This document shows, piece by piece, positions 23,708 to 33,729 of a DNA stretch of 64,000 bases. A model generated the notes under the pieces. That model worked only from the letters and a program-made list of their open reading frames with translations. It ran no database searches and had not been told where the DNA came from. The stretch covers positions 7,593,001-7,657,000 of the forward strand of contig JANUWF010001783.1 in assembly GCA_026120185.1 (NCBI GenBank), read 5' to 3'. How positions within the stretch are numbered: position 1 is the stretch's first letter; each line of letters begins with the position of its first letter. This DNA is from Voacanga thouarsii. Taxonomy: Eukaryota > Streptophyta > Magnoliopsida > Gentianales > Apocynaceae. The position numbers and the translations under genes were made by a program.

Positions 23708-25634
23708 TTGAAGCGATTAGCAATCCCCCGAACCACTGGACAAAACAACATGGAACAAGCACTCGTTTTGATCGCTTTTTTCCTCCACCACAGCTTCTGA
23801 CTCTCAACAGGCGAAGTCCCCCGCTACTCGCAAGGGAGAACTTGCTATTATTTTTGCCCAAGGTCGTCTAGCCTTAGAGAGGCTTAGAAGAGAATTCAAG
23901 ACAATAGGTCTCATTGGCTCAGTTTCCATCGACTTGCTTGAATCTAATCATATTTTGATTCGTCCTAAAACTTTGAGGAAGATTAATATTGTGGCTTAAG
24001 TATACATGATATCTCCTTGGTTTTCCAATGAAGGTTATGAAGTGGGCAACTGAATTCTGTGCAATAGAAAATCCTTCCATCGTTCCGCTCTGGATTTCAT
24101 TGAAGCACCTTCCCCTTCATTTTGATTTTTTTTGGCCAAGAATGTCTTGTTTCCTGTAGCTTCAGCCGTGGGGCAACCCTAGAAGCTTAATCAGTCTACG
24201 ATGAATATAACTAGTCCAAATTAACATAGAAAGGGTCTGCGTTGAGACGGACCTCTTGAAGCCATTGATGCAAAGAGCTTGGCTTAGTACTGAAGTTGAT
24301 GGCTTTCATCAAGAGATTACTTATGATGGTGTGCTTAAATTCTGTAAAATTTGTAAGAGATTGGGTCACTTACAAAGTGTTTGTGGAATCAACAATGATG
24401 ATGCTGCTGAAGTCGAATTGAATATTACCCAGCCAAATAACATTGTGTTAAAGTTATTGGATGCAATTGGAAAGTTGAAGTAGTTGCCACAAACCCGTTG
24501 GACCCCTAAAAAAATCTAAGGAAATTGTGGCAACTACAAAACCTTCAGGCCACAAAGTTGCAGGTACTTCATCTCTCCACGCTAATGCCAAAGGATCAAA
24601 AGATACCTAGCCGGTCTCGGCTGATGGAAACACGCACAGGCCAGCTGTTTTTAACTAGAATTTAGTCCAAGCTTCGTCAAGTGCTAAGGAAGTGCAAGAA
24701 GCTCCCACTGTTGATGGACCACAAGCAGCCTCTGATGATCTGCAAGTCTCTGTTGGAACCGTTGAACTTGTTGTGACTCCAAAAAAGCTGCATCTTTTGA
24801 AGCCACTGGTGGAGTATCGTTGGAGACGGTGTCTATAACGTCTTGTGCATTGTCTATAGGTACTTTGAATCTTCCTCAAGCTGATGTGCCAGTTGTTAAT
24901 ATGTAGTTAGGAGGATCATGATACAAGATGGACTGTCAGAACACAATAAAAAAGTTTCTGGTGGAAACGCTAGTGAGGCAAGGGTTTCATAGACCCAAAA
25001 TTTTGCACCTAATGTTCATCACTCTAGTTGTCAATTAGCAGAAATATCCATGCAAGATTCTAAGTTAACTACGTTCTTGAGTTGTTAAAACTATACAAAA
25101 GGATTAGACTCTACAAAAGATACAAATTAGTCATCTAACTGCCTTGATTTTTCAAAAGTTTAGCCATTTAATAAAGTTGGTAATTGCTCTATAATTAAAC
25201 TACATTATCATGCTACGGATGATTATAATTATCTTTCTAACCCACCTTCGCCATTTAGTTAGATCAGATTTTGAGCTCAAAATTCAGTAATAGTTTAAAA
25301 CTTTGAAAGCGCGCAAAAGAAAGTAAGAAAAGCAAGTACTAGAGATTGCCCAAACTTCAAAATTATATGCTGATTTGATTGAAGATAGTTTGGATGGATT
25401 TGATGTTGATGATTTTATATTGGTACGTTCGAGGAAAGGGAAAAAGAGTAAAGTAATTTATTTGTCTACGTATGAAATGATTACAAGACAAACTGTACGT
25501 GGTTAGTGATCGAAATTTTATTCTATTTAATATTCATATGCTTTCTATTGTTTGAATTACAAATGGATTCTTTTGTATTTTTATATCATAAATAAAATTA
25601 ACCCCATCTTGGTGGTTTTATTAAAAAAAAAAAA
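23708..25634 (+). mobile_element. ORF1-only non-autonomous LINE, copy 1
   Basis: Contains only the gag-like ORF1 of plant L1-type elements, in decayed frames. These are a DUF4283-like segment (GELAIIFAQGRLALERLRRE, then IGLIGSVSIDLLESNHILI, about 23830-23970) and a zf-CCHC_4 knuckle (CKICKRLGHLQSVC, about 24340-24380). An acidic end DGFDVDDFILVRSRKGKK follows at about 25395. No endonuclease or reverse transcriptase follows. Instead the sequence runs into a 3' tail with a CCCCATCTTGGTGG hairpin and 12 A at 25623-25634. The flanks CAAATATTTATG (23696-23707) and CAACTATTTAAG (25635-25646) match at 10 of 12, so both ends look intact. Length 1.93 kb, nearly equal to the copy at 57685-59601. Confidence 0.75.
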
Positions 25635-25646
25635 ACAACTATTTAA

Positions 25647-26400
25647 GGAGTGAACCAATTTTTGAATAATCAATATGAATAGAGGACAACTTCTGTATCG
25701 AATTTTGATAGTCATCCCCAATATAACGTTCACAAAACATTGTTTTAAATAGAAGAAAAAGGGTTCAATAATATCAAGGATTTCAGCATGGATAGGAGAA
25801 ATGACATTCCTTAACTATCTGGAAAGAAATACGACGACCTTGCCTTTTGAGATGTTCAATTATTGTAGCCATTGCTGCTTTATCTGATATCCAAGAAGCA
25901 CAAATATTTCATTTCATGATCAGAAAGAGCAGAATACCACTTTCTACTGTGTTTTCATTGCTTGGGTTCCTATTCCAGGGAATCTAAGTTGCACAGCGAT
26001 GAGCTAGTTATTGATAGACCTCCGAATATTCTTCCCCTAGGCTGCTTACCCCACTACTGTGCTAAGATTGAAAGTTTTGCCTTCAAAGAGTGTAGAATTT
26101 TAAGCAAACCATGTAAACGCGCAAGTAGTTGTACAAGTTGCAACTTGGGTTTGTAAGTCCTCCATTATCAGAGATAAGCAATCCGTTGGTTGTTTTGAAT
26201 TAGTGGGATGGGCCCAAATCCTTACCCGACTTGAAATTTAAGGAGCACAATTCAAAAGGAAATTTTTTTTTTTGAGGTTTGTAGTTGTGGAGGGCTTGGA
26301 TCGAATTCACCGCTAACCTCTTTTGGGAGGTACAGGCGGTGAAGCTCCCTACAGTATGGTACCTTATATTTTTTTTTATAAATATGCAAATTCTATAGTT
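25647..26400 (-). other. Unassigned, possibly LINE RNase H region
   Basis: Reading the minus strand gives weak resemblance to an RNase H end (short frames around 25850-26000), and the segment lies downstream of the LINE piece at 26400-27660. The similarity is too weak to call. Confidence 0.25.
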
Positions 26401-27660
26401 TGCAATTGTGATTTCTTTATAACAATTCTTTAAAAAAAAATAAAAAATCTTTCTCTCTTTACCTGTAAAGATAGGTCACATTGATCAAATCACATATATC
26501 CGGTGTGTTTTTTAATTTTTTTTATCTTTATTTCCTTCCATTATTGCTACTTTTCTCATAACACGATCCATGAAGGAGCACTCTGGCCACTGTGAAAGAA
26601 TGTCATCCAAACTGGGTGTGCCGTCCCAAATCTGACTTACTAGTCTACATTTTAATAAACTCTGCACAATAATTTTAGCTTCCCTGTCACAAATGGAATA
26701 GTCAAGAGTAATAGTGGAAATCCTAGAACGAAAATTAGCTCGTATTAGGAGAATATCCTAACAAGCTTTCTAGAAAAAATTCCTAATTTTCTTTGGACTA
26801 ACAAATTCCAGAGAGAAGCCCAAAATCTTCCCTTCTTAGAGGAAGACAAGGAGGACAATCCATTAGAACCACATCAAATGAAACTAACTAGTACTTTATA
26901 TGCAGACTTTATAAAGTAAATCCCATTAGCAGAGTAATGTTAGATTATCCTACCATTCGGCCAAGTCGAATTTAGAGGAATGCTAGTCAACCTTATAAGG
27001 AAGAAAATTTGCACGATAATGATCCTTATGCCAACAGCCCATGTTAAAATCAATATGGTCAACGACTATGATCATGAGTGTTACCTTGTCCACATTGTGA
27101 TAGACGAAAATCATAGGCCATTGGAAACCATTTATCTTTCCCAATTTTGATAGATAGCCCGTTTCTTATTCTCCATCCGTAGCCCCAGGGATAGCAAATT
27201 ATGGCCCTCTAACATATTTTGCCAGATACAGGAGGGCCTTGATCTCAGTATAGCATGCATAAAAAAAGCATAAGAAATAAACTTAGCTTTTAGCGCTTTG
27301 GCCAATAAGGAATCAAGACATTGGAGAAGTCGCCAATACCGTTTAGCTAAGAGTGAAAGATTGAAATCCTCTCAGTCTCTAAAGCCAAAACCTCCGATTG
27401 GTTTGGGTTAACAAAGATCCTTTCCAATATTTCTAGTATATTTTCTTATGTTTATCATGGTATTCCCACCAAAACTTTGATGTTAAAGAAACAACACTCT
27501 TATAAGTATGATTAAGTAAGAGAAAACAGGACATGTCATTGGTTAGAATGACTAAAATAATACTTTTGATTAAAACCCCTTTACTAGCATGAGATAGATT
27601 TCTCTTTCCAATCCTTAACCTTTTTCCAAACCCTATCTTTGACAATGTTAAATACATCAC
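26400..27660 (-). pseudogene. LINE reverse transcriptase C-terminal part and zinc-binding region
   Basis: The minus strand from 27660 reads GKRLRIGKRNLSHASKGVL, IKSIILVILTNDMSCF and a KFWWEY motif. These match the plant LINE segment after the catalytic palm (W...LS.AGK..LIKSV..A.P.Y.M..F...FWW). Further down, IYFIKSAYKVLVS matches the 'Y.VKSAY' start of zf-RVT. Numerous stops and frameshifts are present. The upstream end abuts an oppositely oriented LINE fragment at about 27700. Confidence 0.7.
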
Positions 27661-27699
27661 ATTTCAATTTTTTGATATTTTATTTTTATTTGAAGCTAA

Positions 27700-28240
27700 G
27701 ATATTTTCTAATAAGATGAATAATGTAAAGTTGAAATTAGGCTATCATAATAGTTTTTATGTCAACGTAGAGGCTTGAGCAGAGGATTAGTTCTTTTATG
27801 AAAGGAGAATATTAATGTTACTTTGTTAAATATTCTAATGGGCACATTGATATTTGTATTGTACGTGATTCAAACTAATTATGTAGATCTATAGGATTCT
27901 ATGGTCATCCGAAGCATGATAATTAAGAACATTTTCATGGTCTCTCTTGAGGCATCTTAGTAGTTGCAATAATCTTCCATGGATATGTGCTAGTGAACAT
28001 GAAATTCTAATCCAAGATGAGAAAACTAGTAGAGACAAACCTAGATGGCAAATTGATAATTTTCACAATACCTTTACAGATAGCAAACTGAATGAATAGG
28101 GGTCTTATGGGCTAGCTCTAACTTCGTGTAATAAGAGGGATGAATGGGACATTATCCATGCACGATTGGATTGAGCTTTAGAAAATTCTGCTTTTATCCA
28201 ATTATTTTCTAATCATAAATGCAATATGTTACGAAAATTA
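27700..28240 (+). pseudogene. LINE endonuclease fragment
   Basis: The + strand frames contain GFYGHP, LPWICASEH, DEKTSRDKPRWQIDNF and KRDEWDIIHARLD, matching the plant LINE endonuclease order (YG.P...PW...GDFNE...EK.GG..R...F...ERLDR). It is frameshifted and truncated. The endonuclease is next to the minus-strand reverse transcriptase piece, head to head. Confidence 0.65.
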
Positions 28241-28269
28241 CTAATTGCATAATTAGTAATATTTGAGAA

Positions 28270-29073
28270 AAATGAATTGGGGTTGGATTTGGAAACAAAA
28301 TTCTAGATAATCTAGGATGAATGCCGAAAAGATCTTATAAGACTTTTATTTATAAAGAATCTAAGTAAGAATGTAATTGCAAAAATTTAGGAAACTATAA
28401 GGCGTTAAACAATATCCTAATTTAACAAAGAAACAAACACTTTTTTGTTCTATATAAAAGTGACTAATGAGTTTTTGAATGTAGTAGAGTAGAGGTATGA
28501 AAGAGGATCCATTCCTAAATTGGTCGAGGAACAGGGTGAGGAATTCATGCATTTGAGTGTTCTTGAAGCATATAGTATCGATATAGTTTTTTTGGTTCTA
28601 ATTGTTAAAGTATGCTTTTTGATTCAAGTTAATTACTGCTATCAAATCCTATTTTTCGAGGAATTTAAATCAATATTTTTCAAACCGAACACCTTTTTAG
28701 TAGAAAGGTTTCTTAGAGTCAAATGAATTCTACTATAATGTAGTAACGAGGATTGAAGGGAGTTCATTTGAGGTAGTTGGGTCCAGTAAGGTCTTCAAGA
28801 GTTTGACAAAGAACGCTAGTGTGGTATTATATTAGAATCCATCAGGGATCACTTAGTGATTGAGATAAGTGTATTCTTATAACTTTTGTTAAAGTTTTAG
28901 TGGATTGATTTACTGGTTTAGAACCTACATACAGGCGTAGGTTTATTGATAGTCGAATTGTATTAACAATTTAATGTATTTGTCGAACCTTTTTTTTAGG
29001 TCAAAATAATGCAATTTCAATAGGAAAATTTAATAATACACAGGAGATTGACAAACTAAACTACACAACTAGT
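28270..29073 (+). mobile_element. 5'-truncated Ty1/copia LTR (same family as solo LTR E)
   Basis: Aligns by eye along its length with 49520-50118 plus 53331-53551, ending in the same GACAAACTAAACTACACA. It is followed at about 29076 by TAGTATTAGAGATTG, a degenerate match to the initiator-Met tRNA primer site (TGGTATCAGAG) typical of copia elements. The first roughly 140 bp of the LTR are missing. Confidence 0.7.
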
Positions 29074-29560
29074 ATTAGAGATTGTGCACCGTGTTAGAAT
29101 TGCTATTAATTTAGGAGGTGAGATTTTAAAAGTTAGTTTGGAAAATCATGTTTGCATCAACAAAAGAAGGTGGAGTTGTCAGTCGACTACCGTTGCTTGA
29201 AGGAGATCGAATTATACTTATTAGAAAACTAGATTGCAAATCTTCCTCAAAACCTTGGACACTGTTGCATGGAAAGCTTTGTTCAAGGATGGAAACCTCC
29301 AACAATGCCAAATACAAGTACTAGAATAGAGAAAGAAAAACATTAGATTGTGGATTGATGCTGAATGTCATCTTGACAATATTAATGCTAAAGTATTAAA
29401 TACAATTTTTGCTACTATTGATCCTGAAAAGTTCAAGTTGATTTCAACATAGTCTCTACTAAAGTGCTTGGGATAAACTTTAAACAATATATGAAAGAAC
29501 AAGCATTGTAAGAACATCAAAGTTACAAATGTTGATAACACAGTTCGAAGAGTTGAGAAT
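29074..29560 (+). pseudogene. Copia gag remnant
   Basis: Follows the LTR and primer site. Decayed frames include RLPLLEGDR, DTVAWKALFKDGN and NAKVLNTIFATIDPEKFKLI, matching the copia gag pattern (P.L.G.NY..W...M...L.....W......N.KAL..I...V......I). There are many stops and no protease, integrase or reverse transcriptase. Confidence 0.6.
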
Positions 29561-29749
29561 GGGTGAATATGAAACTATTGCTATGTTCGACTATTCAGAT
29601 ACTTGAGATATTGAACGAAGAGCAAATGAATACTTTCAAAGCATTTTCCATACCTAGGGATCCTCTCTTGAATTTGATAAACCTATTTTTAACAAACAAC
29701 TGGACAATGATGCAATTTCTAGTGATCTATTACAAAATTTTATTGAAAT

Positions 29750-29895
29750 GGAAGTGCTTACAGCTTTGAGAAAGCTTTGAAAGGAACAAAAGTGTTAGGA
29801 CAGGATGGAATGCATCCAAAGTTTCTTCAAAAGTACTGGCATTTAGTGAGAGATCGTGTTACAAGTATGGTGTTGCAATTCTTGAATGCTAGTAT
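29750..29895 (+). pseudogene. LINE reverse transcriptase N-terminal fragment
   Basis: The frame reads KALKGTKVLGQDGMHPKFLQ, then KYWHLVRDRVTSMVLQFLN, matching the 'KAPGPDG....FFQKYW..VG.DV...V..FLN' block at the start of plant LINE reverse transcriptases. It stops abruptly at 29895. It may belong with the endonuclease fragment at 27700-28240, separated by the copia remnant. Confidence 0.65.
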
Positions 29896-30143
29896 ATATA
29901 GATATTTTCTTTATTAATGATGCGTATATTGTTCATGTGTTGAAAATGAAAAGTACAAATTACTGATTATAGACAAAAATTCTATAGTTGGAAATAAATT
30001 TTGAATAGAAAATAGACTGGAGCTAAAAACACTATCTCTCACTCTACAATGTAAATTTTTGCAAGAAAGAAAAGATAAAGAATAATAAATAGGAAAATAA
30101 AGTCCACCCTTGAGAGGGTGAAGTATCACAAGCAACATTATTC

Positions 30144-30233
30144 CTAACCCTTCAAGCAAAATTCTTTGACAAAAATCTTCATGAACAAAGGGCTTCCTGT
30201 CAAAAACACATGAGAAGAAGTTGCTAAAGCCAT
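30144..30233 (-). CDS. Microprotein gene copy 2 (29 residues)
   Basis: Unrecognised family. Starts MALATSSHVFLTG and ends KIFVKEFCLKG before TAG, the same end as copy 1. In the shared 18 codons, silent changes outnumber replacements (CTT/TTG, GAG/GAA, CTC/TTG, GGC/GGT against G/S and L/M). The N-terminal third is diverged. The upstream TATA-containing block seen in copies 1, 3 and 4 is not evident: a T-rich tract lies in its place and another partial unit follows at about 30310. It may be non-expressed. Confidence 0.45.
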   Translation of the reverse strand: MALATSSHVFLTGSPLFMKIFVKEFCLKG

Positions 30234-30369
30234 GCTTCTTTTTTTTTTTTTCCTTTTATTTTTCCTTTGGTAAAAATAAAATAAATCTAAAACTATAACA
30301 TTATCCTTTCCGCTTGTGAGAATGTGATATATACCAGAAACAATATTATAACATAAAAAATAACATTAT

Positions 30370-30890
30370 TCAATCCGCCCCTGAGGGGGTGATATACCAC
30401 GAACAAATTCCTAGCCCTTAAAGTGAGAAAAATTTGCATAACCAAAGGGCATTCGATCAATGACACTATGAATTTGAAAAGTTGTTGAAGGCCATCCTTA
30501 ATCTTTTTCTTTTTTCTTTCCTTTCTCTTGCTGTAATCTTTTGTATAAAAGCTGGTTTCTTAGCACAAGAAAATGTATTTTATTGGATGTACCATCAATT
30601 GATTTTGGAGGGTTTATATAGACTTCAAAGACATTGAGAAAATTAATGGCACTAATTTGAAAAGTTTGCACTAAAATATGATCAAGGTTTTGCTTCTATC
30701 CATGCATGAAAATGTTCCACGTACTTATCAGGCACGTTTTTTTATCAGGCAAATTTGCTTCCTTATGTATTGATGTTGGATATTTCTCCTCATTAATTGC
30801 AAGATTCCATTTTGTTCCATTAGTGCAAAATATCACGGTTATAGTTTGAAGTCTCCAATGGAGGAAAACTTATTATTCTTCTCAATTAGG
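30370..30890 (-). pseudogene. Microprotein gene copy 3 with promoter, coding part broken
   Basis: The unit keeps the TATA box (30613-30620), leader and upstream block. The frame begins at 30495 (MAFNNFSNS) and stops after nine residues. The rest is recognisable only across frameshifts (ECPLVMQIF). It shares the 3' flank word TTCGTGGTATATCACC with other copies. The coding part has decayed while the promoter-like block is well kept, which is the expected control for the conserved copies. Confidence 0.6.
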
Positions 30891-30899
30891 TAAATTTAT

Positions 30900-31430
30900 T
30901 AACTCCATGCCTATTTATCTTTGCCATATTAAGTGAATCTTGGTTAAGCCTAGATATTTATTTGTATAATTACATGAAATATCACCCATGAAATAATTTA
31001 ATTATGAGAAATCAACTTTTATTTTTCTAGTAAATATGTCAATCCAATTTATTGTTTTCCCTTAAGTTCTTTATCTTCAAAATGTATATATTGCACAATA
31101 TGTGTGATGCTTGACAGAAAAATTAGTTTTTTTATTAGTTAACAAATCTAGCATCTCCAATCTCTCAATTGAAAAAGAATGTCACGTAAGAAATAAAGTT
31201 CTTCTTCAAACACAATAACTAAGAGTCGAATTTTAGACTACAAGATCTAAAACTTTGACACAAATATATTTAACTAATGCAAAGAGTGTGTACTCTAAAC
31301 TGAATTCTAGACTATTGGATTATAACTTCAATAAAATATATTAAACTAATTCAAAAAAATGTGTATTTTAAGCTAAATTATTTGAAAATAAGCAATAGAT
31401 AGCAAACAAAAGTCAATTTAACAAATTAAT
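30900..31430. other. AT-rich spacer between microprotein copies 3 and 4
   Basis: About 30900-31050 is related to 53560-53760, the far-upstream flank of copy 4, so the repeated unit is larger than the gene itself. Nothing coding was found. Confidence 0.45.
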
Positions 31431-31431
31431 A

Positions 31432-31581
31432 TTATTTCTTTAGTTCACCCATAAGAGAGAGAAGGATATACCACGAACAACATTCCAAGACCTTCAAACA
31501 AAACTCTTTGACAAAAATCTTCAAGAAGAGAGGACCTCCTAATAAAGACACCACGAATTTGAAGAAGTTGAGGAAGGCCAT
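31432..31581 (-). CDS. Microprotein gene copy 4 (49 residues, extended)
   Basis: Starts MAFLNFFKFVVSLLGG, continues PLFLKIFVKEFCLK, then reads on 19 more residues because the TAG of other copies is TTG here; it ends at TAA. This copy is the closest partner of copy 1. Its TATA box is at 31659-31666, and element B begins 24 bp upstream of it at 31690, so the native upstream promoter now lies beyond 49156. Whether the LTR has replaced the promoter function is unknown. Confidence 0.5.
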   Translation of the reverse strand: MAFLNFFKFVVSLLGGPLFLKIFVKEFCLKVLECCSWYILLSLMGELKK

Positions 31582-31658
31582 CTGGCCGTATTCTTTTGTA
31601 TATGTGTAGATTTTTAGCAGAAGAAAATATGTTATACTGGGCTATAGATTTTGGATGG

Positions 31659-31666
31659 TTTATATA
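31659..31666 (-). promoter_or_regulatory. TATA box of microprotein copy 4
   Basis: TATATAAA on the minus strand, 78 bp upstream of the ATG. The 5' LTR of element B starts 24 bp further upstream. Confidence 0.5.
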
Positions 31667-31689
31667 GAGGCCAAAGATGCATAGAAAAT

Positions 31690-33273
31690 TGATGAGTCCT
31701 TAAAATGTACAAAATTTTATGTCTTTTATGCTATAATTACTTGGGATTACCAAAGAGATGAATATTCATTTCCCCTTTTTTTACCTTGTTTTGTGTAGAT
31801 TGTACAAAAGAAAAATTTGTTAGAGAAATAAGGTATAATTGCTTGGGATTACCGAAGAGATGAATATTTATGTCTCCTATTTTTACCTTATTTTATATAG
31901 ATTGCACAAAAAGGAATTTTGTTAGAGAAATAAGGTGAAAAAGAAAACAAAAGATTTCAAAGGATATAATCGGCAACTGTTAATACATTCTAACAGTCAC
32001 TAGTTCAATTTAATGATCAGAAAACCCAAACCACTGGGAGTAACTGATGCCGATTTAGGTCATTCAATAGGCGCGCGTCAGTCAGTAGCTGGTTCTTTAA
32101 AAAATGTAGATAAACTAGCATCGGGTAGTATATCCTACCAGGTACTAGTTTAGTTCATAGAAAGTTATTATTATGTGATTTTTAAGGGGTTTTGAAGCGT
32201 AACTTATAAATACCCCTCTTAGACATCAAAACTAATGAGGAGAGAGGGAGGAAACCCTAGAACACTCTAGAGAGTACCAAAAAAGCACAAAAGGGAAGAT
32301 CAAAGTCTTCATTGAAGGGGAAGAGAGCATGTTCAAGAAAAATCTACAAGAAAGAAGAAGATCCTACTTGTTTAAGAATTTTTCCCCTTTCCCCCTTTAT
32401 AAATTTATTTTGATTTTGTTGGATCACTTGGATTTATATTGTATTTGAAGGGTTAAACCCTTGTTATACTTTATTTTGAATCTCTTTTAGTTAAATGGAA
32501 GTCTATTTTTAGTATTCAATCACTTGTATTATATTGTATGGATGAATTGATTTAGGTTTACTCTTTTATAATGATTTGGAGAAATGAGGCTTGAAATTGG
32601 GTGCATAATTAATTGATTCACTTTATTTGCTTTTTTTTTTTTTATTAGTTTGAGAGAGGGGTCAAAGGAGTAGGGTTTGGTGATTGATGGATTGTATACG
32701 TTGCTTAAAGATAGGGACATAGTTTTCTCCAAAATTGCAATGAGTTATTGATTTTAACGCTCTTTTAATTTTGATTAGTGAGGTAGAGATACCCATTGGT
32801 TGGGTTAAGGGTAGAAGGCTTATAATTCGAGAGAGAGTTAGTCTTATTTGAGATCAACCCTTCATGCAAGATTTGGATTTTCATTTAGCTAAATTGGATA
32901 TTTAATGTTGAATTTAATTTGGGAGATTTTTTTCAAATATATGATTTATCTTTTTTTCTTATTCTTTGAATGGTTTTGGGACCTTGAGTGACCTTTCTTT
33001 TGTGTATAGCTTGGTGTTCTCCCTACTCAAATCATCATTTTATATATATAGTTTAATTGGCCAAATAATGAAATGTGAGTAAAGTAAGGGAACTTGTTAC
33101 TTACCTTATGATTTTTCAATACTTATCATCATAATTCTATATTATACGATATGTATATTTATTTATATGTGTATTTTGTTAATAATTTTGGTATTTTAAT
33201 TTAACTTGATTATTTAAGGTTATTTTGGGATAATACTTCCTTAGAGAAGTATACACACACAAAGTACGCATCA
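31690..33273 (+). repeat. 5' LTR of element B
   Basis: Begins TGATGAG and ends CATCA. Matches 40891-41879 and 48704-49155 with visible divergence (for example 'aaaatgtacaaaatt' and 'atcctacttgtttaagaatttttcc' blocks shared). A TATAAATA-like box lies at about 32207. Confidence 0.8.
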
Positions 33274-33339
33274 AGTTTTTGGTGATATTGCTGGGAAAAG
33301 AATAGCAATATTTTAAAAAGTTTGAGTTTTGTTGATTTA

Positions 33340-33344
33340 GCCTT

Positions 33345-33404
<60 letters not shown>

Positions 33405-33405
33405 G
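33340..33405. repeat. (AT)n microsatellite
   Basis: About 58 bp of AT repeats just inside element B. Other AT runs occur at 40621-40644, 51938-51970, 53022-53066 and 54246-54290. Confidence 0.95.
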
Positions 33406-33729
33406 CATGTATATATCACTAACTTGTATAGAGGTACTTGTACATATCTATTGTAAATAGAATTGATTTGGAATATTATACTTGAGAATTTTCTTTGGTT
33501 TTTGCGTAAATTTTGTTCTCTTGTAACCTTAGGGAATTTCATTGATATAATTTGATTCTTTGATACTTTATTCACTGATTCATTGAAAACTACTATAGAG
33601 GTTCTTTTATATTGAGATATACATACATTGGTTATGTTTTTACTTTTGATGTTAGTTTCTTTGAATTCAAAGTAATTAGTGTTTGGTGTTCTATTTGAAG
33701 AGAAATCTTTCTTGTATATAAGCAGAAGA

